Shown here: one piece after another, positions 6,240 to 15,085 of the stretch
Numbering within the stretch: position 1 is the stretch's first letter
Layout of the letters: every line of letters starts with the position of its first letter
DNA from: Bacteroidales bacterium
Lineage (GTDB): Bacteria > Bacteroidota > Bacteroidia > Bacteroidales > UBA10428
Direction of reading: 5' to 3'
Assembly: GCA_016926235.1 (NCBI GenBank)
Contig: JAFGOZ010000671.1
Span: 1-30,477, forward strand
DNA: 30,477 nucleotides
Made by a program: the position numbers and the translations under genes
Notes under the pieces: model-generated
Seen by the model: the letters and a program-made list of their open reading frames with translations, nothing else
Databases searched by the model: none
Told to the model about the DNA's origin: nothing

Positions 6240-9092
6240 TCAGCTTTTCAGTTCCTTTTTTAAAAACTGTCCGGTATAGCTTTTCTTAATCTTTAAAACT
6301 TCTTCCGGTGTACCGGCAGCAACCACCAGACCGCCATTTCGTCCACCTTCGGGCCCCAGGTCAATAATGTAGTCGGCAATTTTTATCACATCCATATTGT
6401 GCTCAATTACAATTACCGTATTTCCCCTTTCTACCAAACTATTTAAAACGCATAACAGTACCCTTATATCCTCAAAATGCAGGCCGGTTGTGGGTTCATC
6501 CAAAATGTAGATAGTTTTGCCAGTATCCTTTTTCATCAGTTCCGCTGCCAATTTAACACGCTGTGACTCACCTCCGGAAAGAGTTGTAGAAGGCTGTCCC
6601 AGGGTAATATAACCCAATCCAACTCCTTTTAAAGCTTCCAGCTTTTTATGTAAATACGGAATGTTCCTGAAAAAGTCACATGCCTGATTTATAGTCAGGT
6701 TCAATACTTCCGAAATATTTAATCCTTTATACTTTACTTCCAGGGTCTCCCGGTTATAGCGTTTGCCATTACAATCCTTGCAGGTAACATAAACATCGGG
6801 TAAAAAATTCATTTCGATAGTTTCAACACCTGCACCTTTGCATGTTTCACATCTGCCTCCTTTTACATTAAAAGAAAACCTGCCCATACCATAGCCCCTG
6901 ATCTTTGATTCCGGTGTAGCTTCAAAAAGCTTACGGATATCCGCAAATATGTTAGTATATGTAGCCGGGTTTGACCTTGGTGTGCGCCCCAGCGGCGACT
7001 GGTCTACTTCAATAACCTTATCGATATTTTCTATACCTTTAATAATTTTGTATGAAAGTGGTTCCTTAAGTGACCTGTAAAAATGCTGGCTTAAAATGGG
7101 ATGCAATGTCTCATTTATTAAGGTTGACTTGCCACTTCCCGAAACACCCGTTACGCATATAAAAATCCCTAAAGGCAAAGCAACAGTAACATTTTGAAGA
7201 TTATTACCCTGGGCCCCCTCTATTTTCAAAAACTTGCCATTCCCTTTTCTTCGTGAAAACGGCACTTCTATGATCTTTCTCTGAACCAGATAATCTGCAG
7301 TAAGTGTTTGGTTTTGGATTATCTGAGAAGGAGTCCCTTCAGCTACAACCTTTCCTCCCTTTCTGCCTGCAAACGGCCCCATATCCACCACATGATCAGC
7401 AGACAGGATCATTTCTTTATCATGCTCAACAACAATCACGGAGTTTCCTGTATCCCTGAGATTTTTTAAGGCTTCTATAAGTTTCAAATTATCACGCTGA
7501 TGCAAACCGATGCTCGGCTCGTCCAAAATATACAGTACATTTACCAATTTTGACCCGATCTGGGTTGCCAAACGTATACGCTGGCTTTCACCTCCTGACA
7601 GACTTCTTGAACTCCTGTTTAATGAAAGATAATCCAACCCGATATCCATAAGAAATCCAATACGGGTATTTAATTCTTTTAAAATCTCTTTTCCAATATA
7701 CTCTTGCTTTTCACTTAAGTAATTAGGAACTGATTCCATCCACGCTTTAAGCTCACCTATATCCATATTCGCCAGCTCACCTATGTTTTTATCATGAACT
7801 TTAAAACACAGGGACTCCTTTTTTAAGCGCATTCCTTTACATTCAGGACAAGGAATATTTTTTATATACTGGTTGCCTTTTTTCGATTTAACAGATCCCT
7901 CATCTTCCGTATTTGTGCTATTTATATAATTTATCACACCATCAAAACTCAGAAAATAATTTGAAGTAATACCAAGAGGTGTATTTTGCAGTTTAAAGGA
8001 CTCGTCGCTACCATAAAGAATTACATTTAGTGCTTCTTCAGGAATGTCTTTTATAGGCGTATTTAATGAAAACTTGTATTTTGAAGCAATAGCCTCCAAT
8101 TGCCAAAAAACAAGAGCGTTTTTATAAGGCCCCAGTGGCTGGATAGCTCCTTTTTTAATACTTAAAGAAATATCCGGAATTATTTTTCTTATATCGACCT
8201 CCCCAATTTTCCCTAATCCATTGCATTTGGGACATGCTCCCTGTGGTGAATTAAAAGAGAAGGTATGGGGTGCAGGTTCGTTATATGATATACCCGAAGT
8301 GGGGCACATCAGCTTTTTACTAAAATACTTTACTTTACCTTTTTCTGATTCCATCAACATGATAATGCCTTTCCCCTGTTCCAGGGCAATCTTAAGAGAC
8401 TCTTTTAGTCTTTTGGTATCCCTGGAAACAACCAGCTTATCTATTCCAATTTCTATATTATGCGTTTTGTACCGGTCCAGGCGCATTTCATGAAGCAACT
8501 CAACAATTTTTTCATCAACTCTGGCATACAAATACCCTTTTCTTCTTATTTGTTCAAACAGCTCCTTATAATGTCCTTTTCTCCCCTTAACTACAGGAGC
8601 CAACAAATAAATGCGCTTCCCATCAAAGTTTTTTACTATCAGGTTCAGGATCTGATCCTCTGTATATCGCACCATTTCTTCACCCGTTACATATGAATAG
8701 GCTATACCTGTTTTAGCATATAACAAACGCAAAAAATCATATATTTCGGTTATTGTTCCAACTGTCGATCGGGGATTTTTACTGGTTGTTTTCTGTTCAA
8801 TGGATATTACCGGACTCAATCCTGAAATTTTATCAACGTCAGGCCTTTCCATGTTGCCTAAAAACTGCCTCGCATAAGCTGACATTGTTTCAATGTATCT
8901 TCGTTGCCCCTCTGCATAAATAGTATCGAAAGCAAGCGAAGACTTTCCGCTTCCGCTCAATCCGGTAATTACTACGAGTTTGTTACGTGGAATCGTTACA
9001 TCAATGTTTTGTAGATTATGAACACGGGCCCCGAGTACTTCTATTTCTTGCTGTCTTCTTACAGCAGGCAATATTTGTGCGTTTTCAGACAA
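6240..9092 (-). CDS. uvrA: UvrA, excinuclease ABC subunit A
   Basis: UvrA is the damage-recognition ATPase of nucleotide excision repair, acting with UvrB and UvrC on cytoplasmic DNA. The 950-residue length is normal. Walker A motifs are GLSGSGKSS (44-52) and GVSGSGKST (about 651). ABC signatures LSGGESQR occur near 497 and 838, each followed by a Walker B ([22 protein letters not shown]). The C-terminal zinc module near 747 is intact (CETC ... CKDC). In the first zinc module near 263 the second cysteine position is serine (CPTSG ... CPKC). No ATG precedes the conserved [10 protein letters not shown] segment in frame: a stop lies three codons before 9092, so the start is TTG (codon 1 or codon 8). 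It begins 22 bp after the lytic transglycosylase gene. Confidence 0.97.
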   Translation of the reverse strand: MSENAQILPAVRRQQEIEVLGARVHNLQNIDVTIPRNKLVVITGLSGSGKSSLAFDTIYAEGQRRYIETMSAYARQFLGNMERPDVDKISGLSPVISIEQKTTSKNPRSTVGTITEIYDFLRLLYAKTGIAYSYVTGEEMVRYTEDQILNLIVKNFDGKRIYLLAPVVKGRKGHYKELFEQIRRKGYLYARVDEKIVELLHEMRLDRYKTHNIEIGIDKLVVSRDTKRLKESLKIALEQGKGIIMLMESEKGKVKYFSKKLMCPTSGISYNEPAPHTFSFNSPQGACPKCNGLGKIGEVDIRKIIPDISLSIKKGAIQPLGPYKNALVFWQLEAIASKYKFSLNTPIKDIPEEALNVILYGSDESFKLQNTPLGITSNYFLSFDGVINYINSTNTEDEGSVKSKKGNQYIKNIPCPECKGMRLKKESLCFKVHDKNIGELANMDIGELKAWMESVPNYLSEKQEYIGKEILKELNTRIGFLMDIGLDYLSLNRSSRSLSGGESQRIRLATQIGSKLVNVLYILDEPSIGLHQRDNLKLIEALKNLRDTGNSVIVVEHDKEMILSADHVVDMGPFAGRKGGKVVAEGTPSQIIQNQTLTADYLVQRKIIEVPFSRRKGNGKFLKIEGAQGNNLQNVTVALPLGIFICVTGVSGSGKSTLINETLHPILSQHFYRSLKEPLSYKIIKGIENIDKVIEVDQSPLGRTPRSNPATYTNIFADIRKLFEATPESKIRGYGMGRFSFNVKGGRCETCKGAGVETIEMNFLPDVYVTCKDCNGKRYNRETLEVKYKGLNISEVLNLTINQACDFFRNIPYLHKKLEALKGVGLGYITLGQPSTTLSGGESQRVKLAAELMKKDTGKTIYILDEPTTGLHFEDIRVLLCVLNSLVERGNTVIVIEHNMDVIKIADYIIDLGPEGGRNGGLVVAAGTPEEVLKIKKSYTGQFLKKELKS

Positions 9093-9114
9093 TTCTGTTT
9101 ACAATGATTAAAGA

Positions 9115-10113
9115 TTAAATGCTCCCCAAATCTGAAGTATCGGATTCTGGCAGGTGTGATTCCATCATCTGATGTATTCTTCCATTCTCTAATGGAATCT
9201 TAATTGTATACTTTTCCCCCGGTTCAACTTTTAATGCGCTATTTCTCAACCAGGGATTAAGTTTCTTGATGATCTTATAATTTGTATTGTACACTTTAGC
9301 AAATTCTGCAATATTTTCTATTGAAGAATCGATTTCAACTTCATAGGATGGTATCTCATTATACATATCAGTATTGTCAATTTTAAAGCCATAATGAACA
9401 GGATTTGTAAGAATGAGTTTGAGAGCAAGAATCCGGTAAACATAACGGGATGTTTCATCATTTAGAAGCAAATCATAATAACTATCCTGCAATTGTTTTT
9501 CAAGTTGCTGGTCCAGACCATTTTTGCCCATATTATAAGAAGCCGCTACAAGAGTCCAGTTTTTATATTTTGCATACGATTCCCTGAAATATTTACATGC
9601 GGCAATTGTTGATTTCTCAAGATGATATCTTTCATCTACTTCATTACCAATCTCCAGACCATATTCTTTCCCTGTTGCCTCCAAAAATTGCCAAACACCT
9701 ACTGCATTGGACGGAGAAATCGCATTGGTAAGATCACTCTCAGCCACAGCCAGATATTTAAAATCATTTGGTAAACCTTGTTGTTTAAGTATAGGCTCAA
9801 TAATTGGAAAATACTTATTTGCCCTTTTAATCAGCAAAATTGTATGAGACTGCCAATATGTGTTAACCAGCAATTCTTTATCCAGCGCTTCCCTTACATC
9901 AATATTTTGCAAGGGAACCTCTTCATCTGCAAAAGTTAATGAGTCGGGTAATGCTAACGCATAAATAGAATATCGCTTATGGAAATCATTCTTATATTCA
10001 GGCGGAGTATCGCCTGATTTAGTTGATTTAAAGAAACTAAATGCAATTAGTGATATACATATAAGTATGAATATTATTACCACATCCGTAATCTTCTGTG
10101 CCTTCTTTCCCAT
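9115..10113 (-). CDS. Membrane-anchored lytic transglycosylase with LysM-like domain
   Basis: Counting from the ATG at 10113 the protein is 332 residues; the frame continues three codons further only with a TTG, and GAGGAAA precedes the ATG. Residues about 9-28 form an N-terminal membrane anchor or uncleaved signal. The SLT/lysozyme-like domain spans about 105-245, with catalytic glutamate E125 (YLAVAESDL), GVWQF (139-143) and ASYNMGKNG (191-199), the MltD-type pattern. A LysM-like segment lies at about 258-307 (IENIAEFAKVYNTNYKIIKK). Such enzymes cleave the glycan strand of peptidoglycan to 1,6-anhydro-muropeptides in the periplasm. It is the first gene of a likely transcript with uvrA and the LOG gene. 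Confidence 0.92.
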   Translation of the reverse strand: MGKKAQKITDVVIIFILICISLIAFSFFKSTKSGDTPPEYKNDFHKRYSIYALALPDSLTFADEEVPLQNIDVREALDKELLVNTYWQSHTILLIKRANKYFPIIEPILKQQGLPNDFKYLAVAESDLTNAISPSNAVGVWQFLEATGKEYGLEIGNEVDERYHLEKSTIAACKYFRESYAKYKNWTLVAASYNMGKNGLDQQLEKQLQDSYYDLLLNDETSRYVYRILALKLILTNPVHYGFKIDNTDMYNEIPSYEVEIDSSIENIAEFAKVYNTNYKIIKKLNPWLRNSALKVEPGEKYTIKIPLENGRIHQMMESHLPESDTSDLGSI

Positions 10114-10447
10114 TTTCCTCAAAATAAAATATTGATATTCCCCAAATTTCGCCAGCCTATGCTTTATGGCGTTTACTATACTTTTTTATCTTAAAATATT
10201 CCAAACTAGATGATTGGAACATTCATTTAGCAATTTTACGAAATAATAAGCATATAGTTCAATACGTTCGTGGACAAAAAAACTATAATTGTCAAAATCT
10301 TAACACTGCAAATTTACTATATTACAACATAAAAATGATAGATAAAGGATTTATCTATCAACATAATGTAACTTTCATAATCTATATCATCTATGGTCCG
10401 TATGCCGAAAATAACCATTTGACCTTAAATCCGGCATATCCCAATCG
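10114..10447. other. 334-bp intergenic stretch
   Basis: No coding sequence is apparent. It should hold the promoter of the lytic transglycosylase-uvrA-LOG genes, but I found no good match to TTTG-N19-TAnnTTTG on the minus strand; CAAATTTA at 10309-10316 fits the -7 element alone. Its right part carries the hairpin listed separately. Confidence 0.5.
10336..10360 (-). terminator. Hairpin terminator for the sigma/barrel operon
   Basis: An 11-bp perfect stem (TGATAGATAAA at 10336-10346 with TTTATCTATCA at 10350-10360) has a three-base loop. On the minus strand it is followed directly by TTTTTATG, and it lies about 88 nt after the stop codon of the barrel gene at 10448. The stem is AT-rich, so termination may be incomplete. 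Confidence 0.6.
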
Positions 10448-11941
10448 CTAGAAGCTATATGTCAACCCTGTAAACATTCCAACAGAATAGGGATGAAAGC
10501 TTGCCTCATTGCGTACATCGTTATAAAATGAGTTAAGATAGTATTTAAAGGTAGGTTCTACAGATAAAGTAAGGGAATTGGTTACAGGATAAGCAATCCC
10601 TAATCCAACTACTGAGCTATAATTAAACTTGGATATACCAGAAGTTTCTCCAAACCATTCTTTTTGACCATCAATCATTAAATAAATAGGTCTGCCAACA
10701 AGAACGTGTGAACTAACACCTCCTAACAAGTTAAAGTCAATCTTTCTGTCTATAATCTTATATTTAGCAATAAGAGGTACTTCAACATACTCAAAGTATT
10801 GCAATATATCCACATTTTCACCTTCGCCATAAAAGGAAACATCTGAGTTTACAAAGGATGCATAATTTCTTTCCTGATTTGAACCAATTGCTACATTTGC
10901 ATTCGATGGCTGAATATCTCCTGTTGAAGAGTTAACATATAGTTCATTTTGCTGACTTCCGGGTGCAGTATATGTCACATCTGAATATTCATCACTCACA
11001 ATTGTGCTTGCATCACTTCCACTTTTAGTGATCATTGTATTTCCTTTATTGGAATGTCCAATCTTCGAATAGTAGATACCTGACTGAATAGAAAATCTTT
11101 TATCTGTTTTATAACTAACTTCAACACCCCCTGCATACGCCATCACTCCTGACTGGTATTCATTAAAACTGTTTTCCAGGGCAAGGTTTTCAGTTTCAAT
11201 ATTTCGATATGAGTAAAGAGGTGCCATCTGTCCTCCAACTTCCCATTTATCTATTTTATTCTTTGTTTGATCCTGTTTATAATCCGCTATAAATAAGTCC
11301 TGATAGTGAACTTCTTCCGTGCTAATATTTGCCAGTTCATTTCCATCCCATGAGTTAAGAGTTTCTATTTCAATAGATTCTTGTTCTTCCATTAACAACT
11401 CATTCTCTGCTAATGTGCCCTCTTCTGTTTCTTTTATTGTTCCGTTTAATATGGCCACTGGTTCCTCAACTTTTTCCGAATTTGAAATTATATCTTCATC
11501 TTGAAGAGTACCTATATCATTTTTACGTGTTGAAACAGAATTCACCTTATTAACTACAAGTTGCGCGTGTTGTGGATCACGCTTTGATACTACCCTGTTT
11601 CCCTCATTTAATACCAATATCGGATCAACTACCTGATTATGAGAAATTTCTGATTCCTGTATCAATGTTGTATTCTCATTTTCTATTTGTGCAGTGACCG
11701 GAGTAATTTCTTCGCTATTGATACTATGGCCCATTTTTTCTGAAATGAAAAATCCAAGAGCAAATGAGGCTGCAATAGAAGCGGCAACAGCAACATTCCA
11801 AAAAATTTTCCTATTCTTTTTCTTATTCAAAGTACCCATCTCCTCATCGATGCGGCTCCAGAGAGCAGTAGGCGGATTTATTTCAAAATCATGCATCCGG
11901 TTTTGAAACAGTTCATCGATATTTTTTCTATCCAAGGTCAT
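10448..11941 (-). CDS. Putative anti-sigma-like single-pass protein with C-terminal barrel domain
   Basis: From the ATG at 11941 the protein is 497 residues. About 45 cytoplasmic residues come first, with a typical phrase DELFQNRMHDFEINPPTALW. A transmembrane helix follows at about 46-68 (VAVAASIAASFALGFFISEK), after the basic cluster NKKKNRK. A long acidic, serine/threonine/glutamate-rich region (about 70-225) leads to a C-terminal region (about 230-497) with the aromatic strand pattern and terminal phenylalanine (GMFTGLTYSF) of an outer-membrane barrel. The start ATG lies one nucleotide after the sigma-factor stop (TAA-A-ATG), implying translational coupling. Similar sigma-linked proteins are common in Bacteroidota and usually annotated as outer membrane beta-barrel or porin family. 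Anti-sigma activity is inferred from position and N-terminal layout only. Confidence 0.8.
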   Translation of the reverse strand: MTLDRKNIDELFQNRMHDFEINPPTALWSRIDEEMGTLNKKKNRKIFWNVAVAASIAASFALGFFISEKMGHSINSEEITPVTAQIENENTTLIQESEISHNQVVDPILVLNEGNRVVSKRDPQHAQLVVNKVNSVSTRKNDIGTLQDEDIISNSEKVEEPVAILNGTIKETEEGTLAENELLMEEQESIEIETLNSWDGNELANISTEEVHYQDLFIADYKQDQTKNKIDKWEVGGQMAPLYSYRNIETENLALENSFNEYQSGVMAYAGGVEVSYKTDKRFSIQSGIYYSKIGHSNKGNTMITKSGSDASTIVSDEYSDVTYTAPGSQQNELYVNSSTGDIQPSNANVAIGSNQERNYASFVNSDVSFYGEGENVDILQYFEYVEVPLIAKYKIIDRKIDFNLLGGVSSHVLVGRPIYLMIDGQKEWFGETSGISKFNYSSVVGLGIAYPVTNSLTLSVEPTFKYYLNSFYNDVRNEASFHPYSVGMFTGLTYSF

Positions 11942-11942
11942 T

Positions 11943-12557
11943 TTATCCAAATTTTACTGTAGTTTTACTATACTCCTTCAGTCTTTCCTGAAGTATTATC
12001 CTGGCTCTTGAAAGATTTGATTTTGATGTTCCTTCGCTTATGTTTAGCATTTGACTGATCTCTTGATGAGAATACCCCTCAACAGCATAAAGGTTAAATA
12101 CCATTCTATATTTAGGTGAAAGCTCCTGTATCATCTTTAGAAGCTCCTCCTGACTTAGATTAGACTCCAGATCATCATAATCCAATTTATCTTTATACAC
12201 TGTAATATCCTCTACAGGATACATATAGTTCGTTTTTCTAAATCGTTCTAATGCTACATTTATCATTATTCTCCTTATCCAACCTTCAAAAGACCCTCTG
12301 TTATCAAACTTCCCCAAATTCGTAAATACCTTAATAAAACCCTCCTGCAAAATATCCTGTGCTTCATCCCTGTCTTTAGTATACCGTAAACAAATACCGT
12401 ACATTTTTGCAGAAAACAGTTTATATAGTGTTTCCTGGTACTCACGCTTGCCGGCAAGGCAGCCCTTTACTATTTTGGCAAAATTATCTTTCAAGCCTAA
12501 TTGGTTTATAGTCAGTAAAGTTATAACAAAACTGACTGAATACAAAGCATTTGCCAA
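11943..12557 (-). CDS. ECF-type RNA polymerase sigma factor
   Basis: The protein is up to 204 residues. Sigma region 2 is clear (YGICLRYTKDRDEAQDILQE, then GFIKVFTNLGKFDNRGSFEG, WIRRIMINVALERFRK). Region 4 follows a short linker (ELSPKYRMVFNLYAVEGYSH, then QEISQMLNISEGTSKSNLSR). It directs RNA polymerase to specific promoters, usually in response to envelope signals. No in-frame ATG precedes the sigma domain; the earliest start is TTG at 12557, and the spot where relatives would be expected to begin (before NQLGLKDN) is an ATA codon. The start is therefore uncertain, although the domain itself is unambiguous. It is followed after one nucleotide by the membrane/barrel protein gene, its probable regulator. 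Confidence 0.93.
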   Translation of the reverse strand: MANALYSVSFVITLLTINQLGLKDNFAKIVKGCLAGKREYQETLYKLFSAKMYGICLRYTKDRDEAQDILQEGFIKVFTNLGKFDNRGSFEGWIRRIMINVALERFRKTNYMYPVEDITVYKDKLDYDDLESNLSQEELLKMIQELSPKYRMVFNLYAVEGYSHQEISQMLNISEGTSKSNLSRARIILQERLKEYSKTTVKFG

Positions 12558-12824
12558 AATAAGAACCCCATCGATAATATGTTATTCGGCTCTCTTCCAT
12601 TAGGTTTTTACTCTTCAGTCCGGGTTTGGTATACGATTATTAGATGCACCTGTTTAATAAAAGGTTGCGTTTAATGAAAATTTTTTGCATACTATAAAAT
12701 AAATTGATTTTTAATGAGTTTATAGAATTATAGTTGTCATATTAGAGAAATAAATTTTTCTAACAACGCAACCATTTAATATTTGAAAACATCTCAATAA
12801 TATAAACGTTAAAATTTAAGCTCT
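12558..12824. other. Divergent intergenic region, sigma gene and serpin operon
   Basis: This AT-rich region must contain promoters for both directions, but no strong match to TTTG-N19-TAnnTTTG was found; TAATATTTG near 12777-12785 is one base off the -7 pattern for the plus strand. No RNA gene or long inverted repeat was recognised. Confidence 0.4.
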
Positions 12825-12923
12825 ATGCGATCACTTATTATTATTTTATCAATTGTATTTTTCCCTGTTTCATTGATCTTAGCATTTATAGACTATCTGT
12901 CTTGTTATGTTTTTGAGGCATAA
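12825..12923 (+). CDS. Possible 32-residue hydrophobic peptide upstream of serpin
   Basis: An ATG-initiated frame encodes 32 residues beginning MRSLIIILSIVFFPVSLILA and ending CYVFEA. A single hydrophobic stretch covers residues 4-22 and could form a membrane helix or signal-like segment. The stop is 14 bp before the serpin ATG, in the same direction, so it could be a small membrane protein or a translated leader. AT-rich DNA easily yields hydrophobic short frames by chance (ATT, TTA, TTT codons), and I recognise no family. Confidence 0.3.
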   Translation: MRSLIIILSIVFFPVSLILAFIDYLSCYVFEA

Positions 12924-12937
12924 AAAAATGTAAGTAT

Positions 12938-14197
12938 ATGAAAAATTACAATATTGCCTTAACTTTCTTTGTCCTTTTCATATCAACCATTTTCTCCGGG
13001 TGTGAGAAACAACCAAATGATAATCCTGAGGAGAAACAAACATCCACTTTGGATTTAACCAAAACGGAACTTACCCTGTTAGAAAGTAATAATGAATTTG
13101 GATTAACACTTTTTCAAACATTATTTAATGAAACCAGCAAAGAAAAAAACATTTTCATTTCACCCTTAAGCGTTGCTTACGCCCTTGCCATGACCTATAA
13201 CGGAGCAAACGGAAGCACAAAGGAAGCCATGGAAAACACCCTGAAATTAGCAGGTCTGACAACAGAAGAAATAAATTCTTCTTTTAAAAACTTAATGCAT
13301 ATACTTCTAAATTTAGATAAGGATGTGCTTTTTGACATCGCTAACTCTATATGGTACAGAGATTGCTTTTATGTTGAACCTGACTTTATTTCGGTTAATG
13401 AAGAATACTATAATGCTGAAGTATCGGCTTTGGACTTTAGTTCTCCAGATGCTGTAACCACAATCAATAAATGGGTAGCTAATAAAACGCATGATAAAAT
13501 AACAGAAATAATTAATAGCATACCTCCTGATGTGGTTATGTACCTGATAAACGCTATCTACTTTAAAGGCACATGGACCTATGAATTTGATGAAACTCAA
13601 ACCATTGAAAGGAATTTTTATTCAGAAGAAGAACCATATGCAACCTGCTCCACAATGGTGCAACAAAGCAATTTTTATTATACCGAAAATGATTTGTTTG
13701 AGGCTGCTGAATTACCATATGGTAATGAAGATTTTGCAATGGTTATTCTATTGCCCAAATCCCCAAACAGGGTCAAAGATATTGTAGATGCCGCAAATAA
13801 TGAATCATGGAATGCATGGATGGATGGATTTGACGAAAAAATTGAGTTAAAAGTCTATTTACCCAAAATACTCCTTAAGTATGATACATTACTTAATGGT
13901 CCTCTCTCCGATATGGGCATGGGGGTTGCCTTTAGTCCATCAGCTGATTTTACAAATATAAATCACGAAGGCAATTTGTATATATCAAGAGTGATACATA
14001 AAAGCTTTTTAGAAGTAAATGAAGAGGGTACCGAGGCAGCTGCTGTTACAGCTGTTGAAGTAGGATATACAAGTATCGGTGATGATACTCCCAGTTATAA
14101 ACTTTTTAATGTTGATAGACCATTCGTACTAGCCATAAGGGAACGATCGACTAATACTATATTATTTATTGGCAGTATATACACTCCTGTTGAATAA
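12938..14197 (+). CDS. Serpin-family protease inhibitor, lipoprotein
   Basis: The 419-residue protein starts with a lipoprotein signal ending IFSG-C22, so it is probably anchored by lipid after export. The serpin fold is evident over about 50-419: NIFISPLSVAYALAMTYNGA (shutter), LINAIYFKGTWTYEF, and the C-terminal signature FNVDRPFVLAIRERSTNTIL. The hinge of the reactive loop is inhibitory in type, EEGTEAAAVTAVEVGYTSIG: small residues at P12-P9 as needed for loop insertion. Counting from the hinge glycine as P15 places P1-P1' at about T-S, with Y at P2, but the exact scissile bond cannot be fixed by eye. Serpins trap serine or cysteine proteases by suicide inhibition; miropin of Tannerella is a Bacteroidota surface example. 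It is followed 18 bp later by another lipoprotein gene. Confidence 0.95.
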   Translation: MKNYNIALTFFVLFISTIFSGCEKQPNDNPEEKQTSTLDLTKTELTLLESNNEFGLTLFQTLFNETSKEKNIFISPLSVAYALAMTYNGANGSTKEAMENTLKLAGLTTEEINSSFKNLMHILLNLDKDVLFDIANSIWYRDCFYVEPDFISVNEEYYNAEVSALDFSSPDAVTTINKWVANKTHDKITEIINSIPPDVVMYLINAIYFKGTWTYEFDETQTIERNFYSEEEPYATCSTMVQQSNFYYTENDLFEAAELPYGNEDFAMVILLPKSPNRVKDIVDAANNESWNAWMDGFDEKIELKVYLPKILLKYDTLLNGPLSDMGMGVAFSPSADFTNINHEGNLYISRVIHKSFLEVNEEGTEAAAVTAVEVGYTSIGDDTPSYKLFNVDRPFVLAIRERSTNTILFIGSIYTPVE

Positions 14198-14215
14198 TAA
14201 TAATTATGATAAACC

Positions 14216-14899
14216 ATGCGCAAGTTATTTACATATGGTATTATAATTTCTCTTTGCCTGGCTTTCTATAATTGTGATAAGGAAGACAAGAACGATAAAG
14301 AAAAAATCACACTAACAGCTAACGGCACAATTATAGATCTTACTGACTTAGATGGTTGCGGTTATGTCATTCAACTGGATGACGGTACATACCTTGAGCC
14401 AAAAAATCTTGATACATGTTCCAGCATTATTAAAAACAACCAACGGGTGTATTTTTCTTATGAGATCATACCTAAAGCTGAATCCACTTGTATGATTGGG
14501 GAGGTGGTTAATATAGTATATATTGAAGAAATAAGTTGCCAATCACTATTACTTTGGGATGATCCTGGTGGATTTGCATATCCGGATCAGTTCCCTCATG
14601 ATGATTTTTATTTAGATACAACATACATAATCGGCGATTGCTTGTTTTTTGTTGTTGGGTACTCAGGAGGATGTAAAACACATGAATTTACATTGGGCAG
14701 AATTGCAGTAAGCAGCTTATATAATGATTTTGCACTTACCCATGATTCAAACGGAGATGCATGTGAGGCTTATATAATGGATACAATATCTTTTGATCTG
14801 ACACCTCTGCAAATAACAAACCAAAACGAAATTGAAATTAATATCTCAACCTACACAAACAAACTTAATCATTATTATACGATGAAATATAATTACTAA
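14216..14899 (+). CDS. Cysteine-rich putative surface lipoprotein, function unknown
   Basis: The 227-residue protein has a signal peptide ending in AFYN-C20, the likely lipid-modified cysteine, followed by the acidic/lysine stretch DKEDKNDKEK. That resembles the charged tags described as surface-export signals in some Bacteroidota lipoproteins, so surface exposure is inferred. Residues about 31-105 look like a small beta-barrel (ITLTANGTIIDLTDLDGCGY, IQLDDGTYLEPKNLDTC, STCMIGEVVNI). A second module at about 125-220 contains VVGYSGGCKTHEFTLGRIAV and NGDACEAYIMDTISFDLTPL. Seven further cysteines suggest disulfides. I do not recognise a named family with certainty. It is 18 bp downstream of the serpin gene and shares its terminator, so the two are probably expressed together. 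Confidence 0.85.
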   Translation: MRKLFTYGIIISLCLAFYNCDKEDKNDKEKITLTANGTIIDLTDLDGCGYVIQLDDGTYLEPKNLDTCSSIIKNNQRVYFSYEIIPKAESTCMIGEVVNIVYIEEISCQSLLLWDDPGGFAYPDQFPHDDFYLDTTYIIGDCLFFVVGYSGGCKTHEFTLGRIAVSSLYNDFALTHDSNGDACEAYIMDTISFDLTPLQITNQNEIEINISTYTNKLNHYYTMKYNY

Positions 14900-14937
14900 G
14901 CTATCTCCATTTTTCAGGGTTTTTATGGGGATATATA

Positions 14938-14979
14938 ATGCAGGTTGCCAGCCCAACCCCCCAGGCAACCTGTATTTTT
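14938..14979 (+). terminator. Intrinsic terminator of the serpin operon
   Basis: CAGGTTGCC (14941-14949) pairs perfectly with GGCAACCTG (14964-14972), and the stem can be extended outward by a G-T pair and two A-T pairs. TATTTTTC follows immediately. It lies about 40 bp after the lipoprotein stop codon. Confidence 0.8.
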
Positions 14980-15001
14980 CATAAAAACTTCATCATTCTG
15001 C

Positions 15002-15062
15002 ATTCGGTGTTTGATAATCAATATTAAATTGAAAATAAAATAAAGAATAATGAACACCGAAT
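15002..15062. repeat. 10-bp inverted repeat flanking an AT-rich spacer
   Basis: ATTCGGTGTT (15002-15011) and AACACCGAAT (15053-15062) are exact reverse complements separated by 41 bp of almost pure A/T. The element lies between the converging serpin operon and the PorP-like gene. It may help to end the minus-strand transcript, or be the trace of a small mobile element; no target duplication was recognised. Confidence 0.4.
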
Positions 15063-15085
15063 ATTTGTCACGCAATTATAAAATA

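Noticed and set aside
12480..12600. ATG-initiated alternative frame upstream of the sigma gene (MEESRITYYRWG...) as its true start through a frameshift
   Set aside because: It ends in a stop inside the sigma reading region and its sequence does not resemble sigma N-termini; a non-ATG start is simpler.
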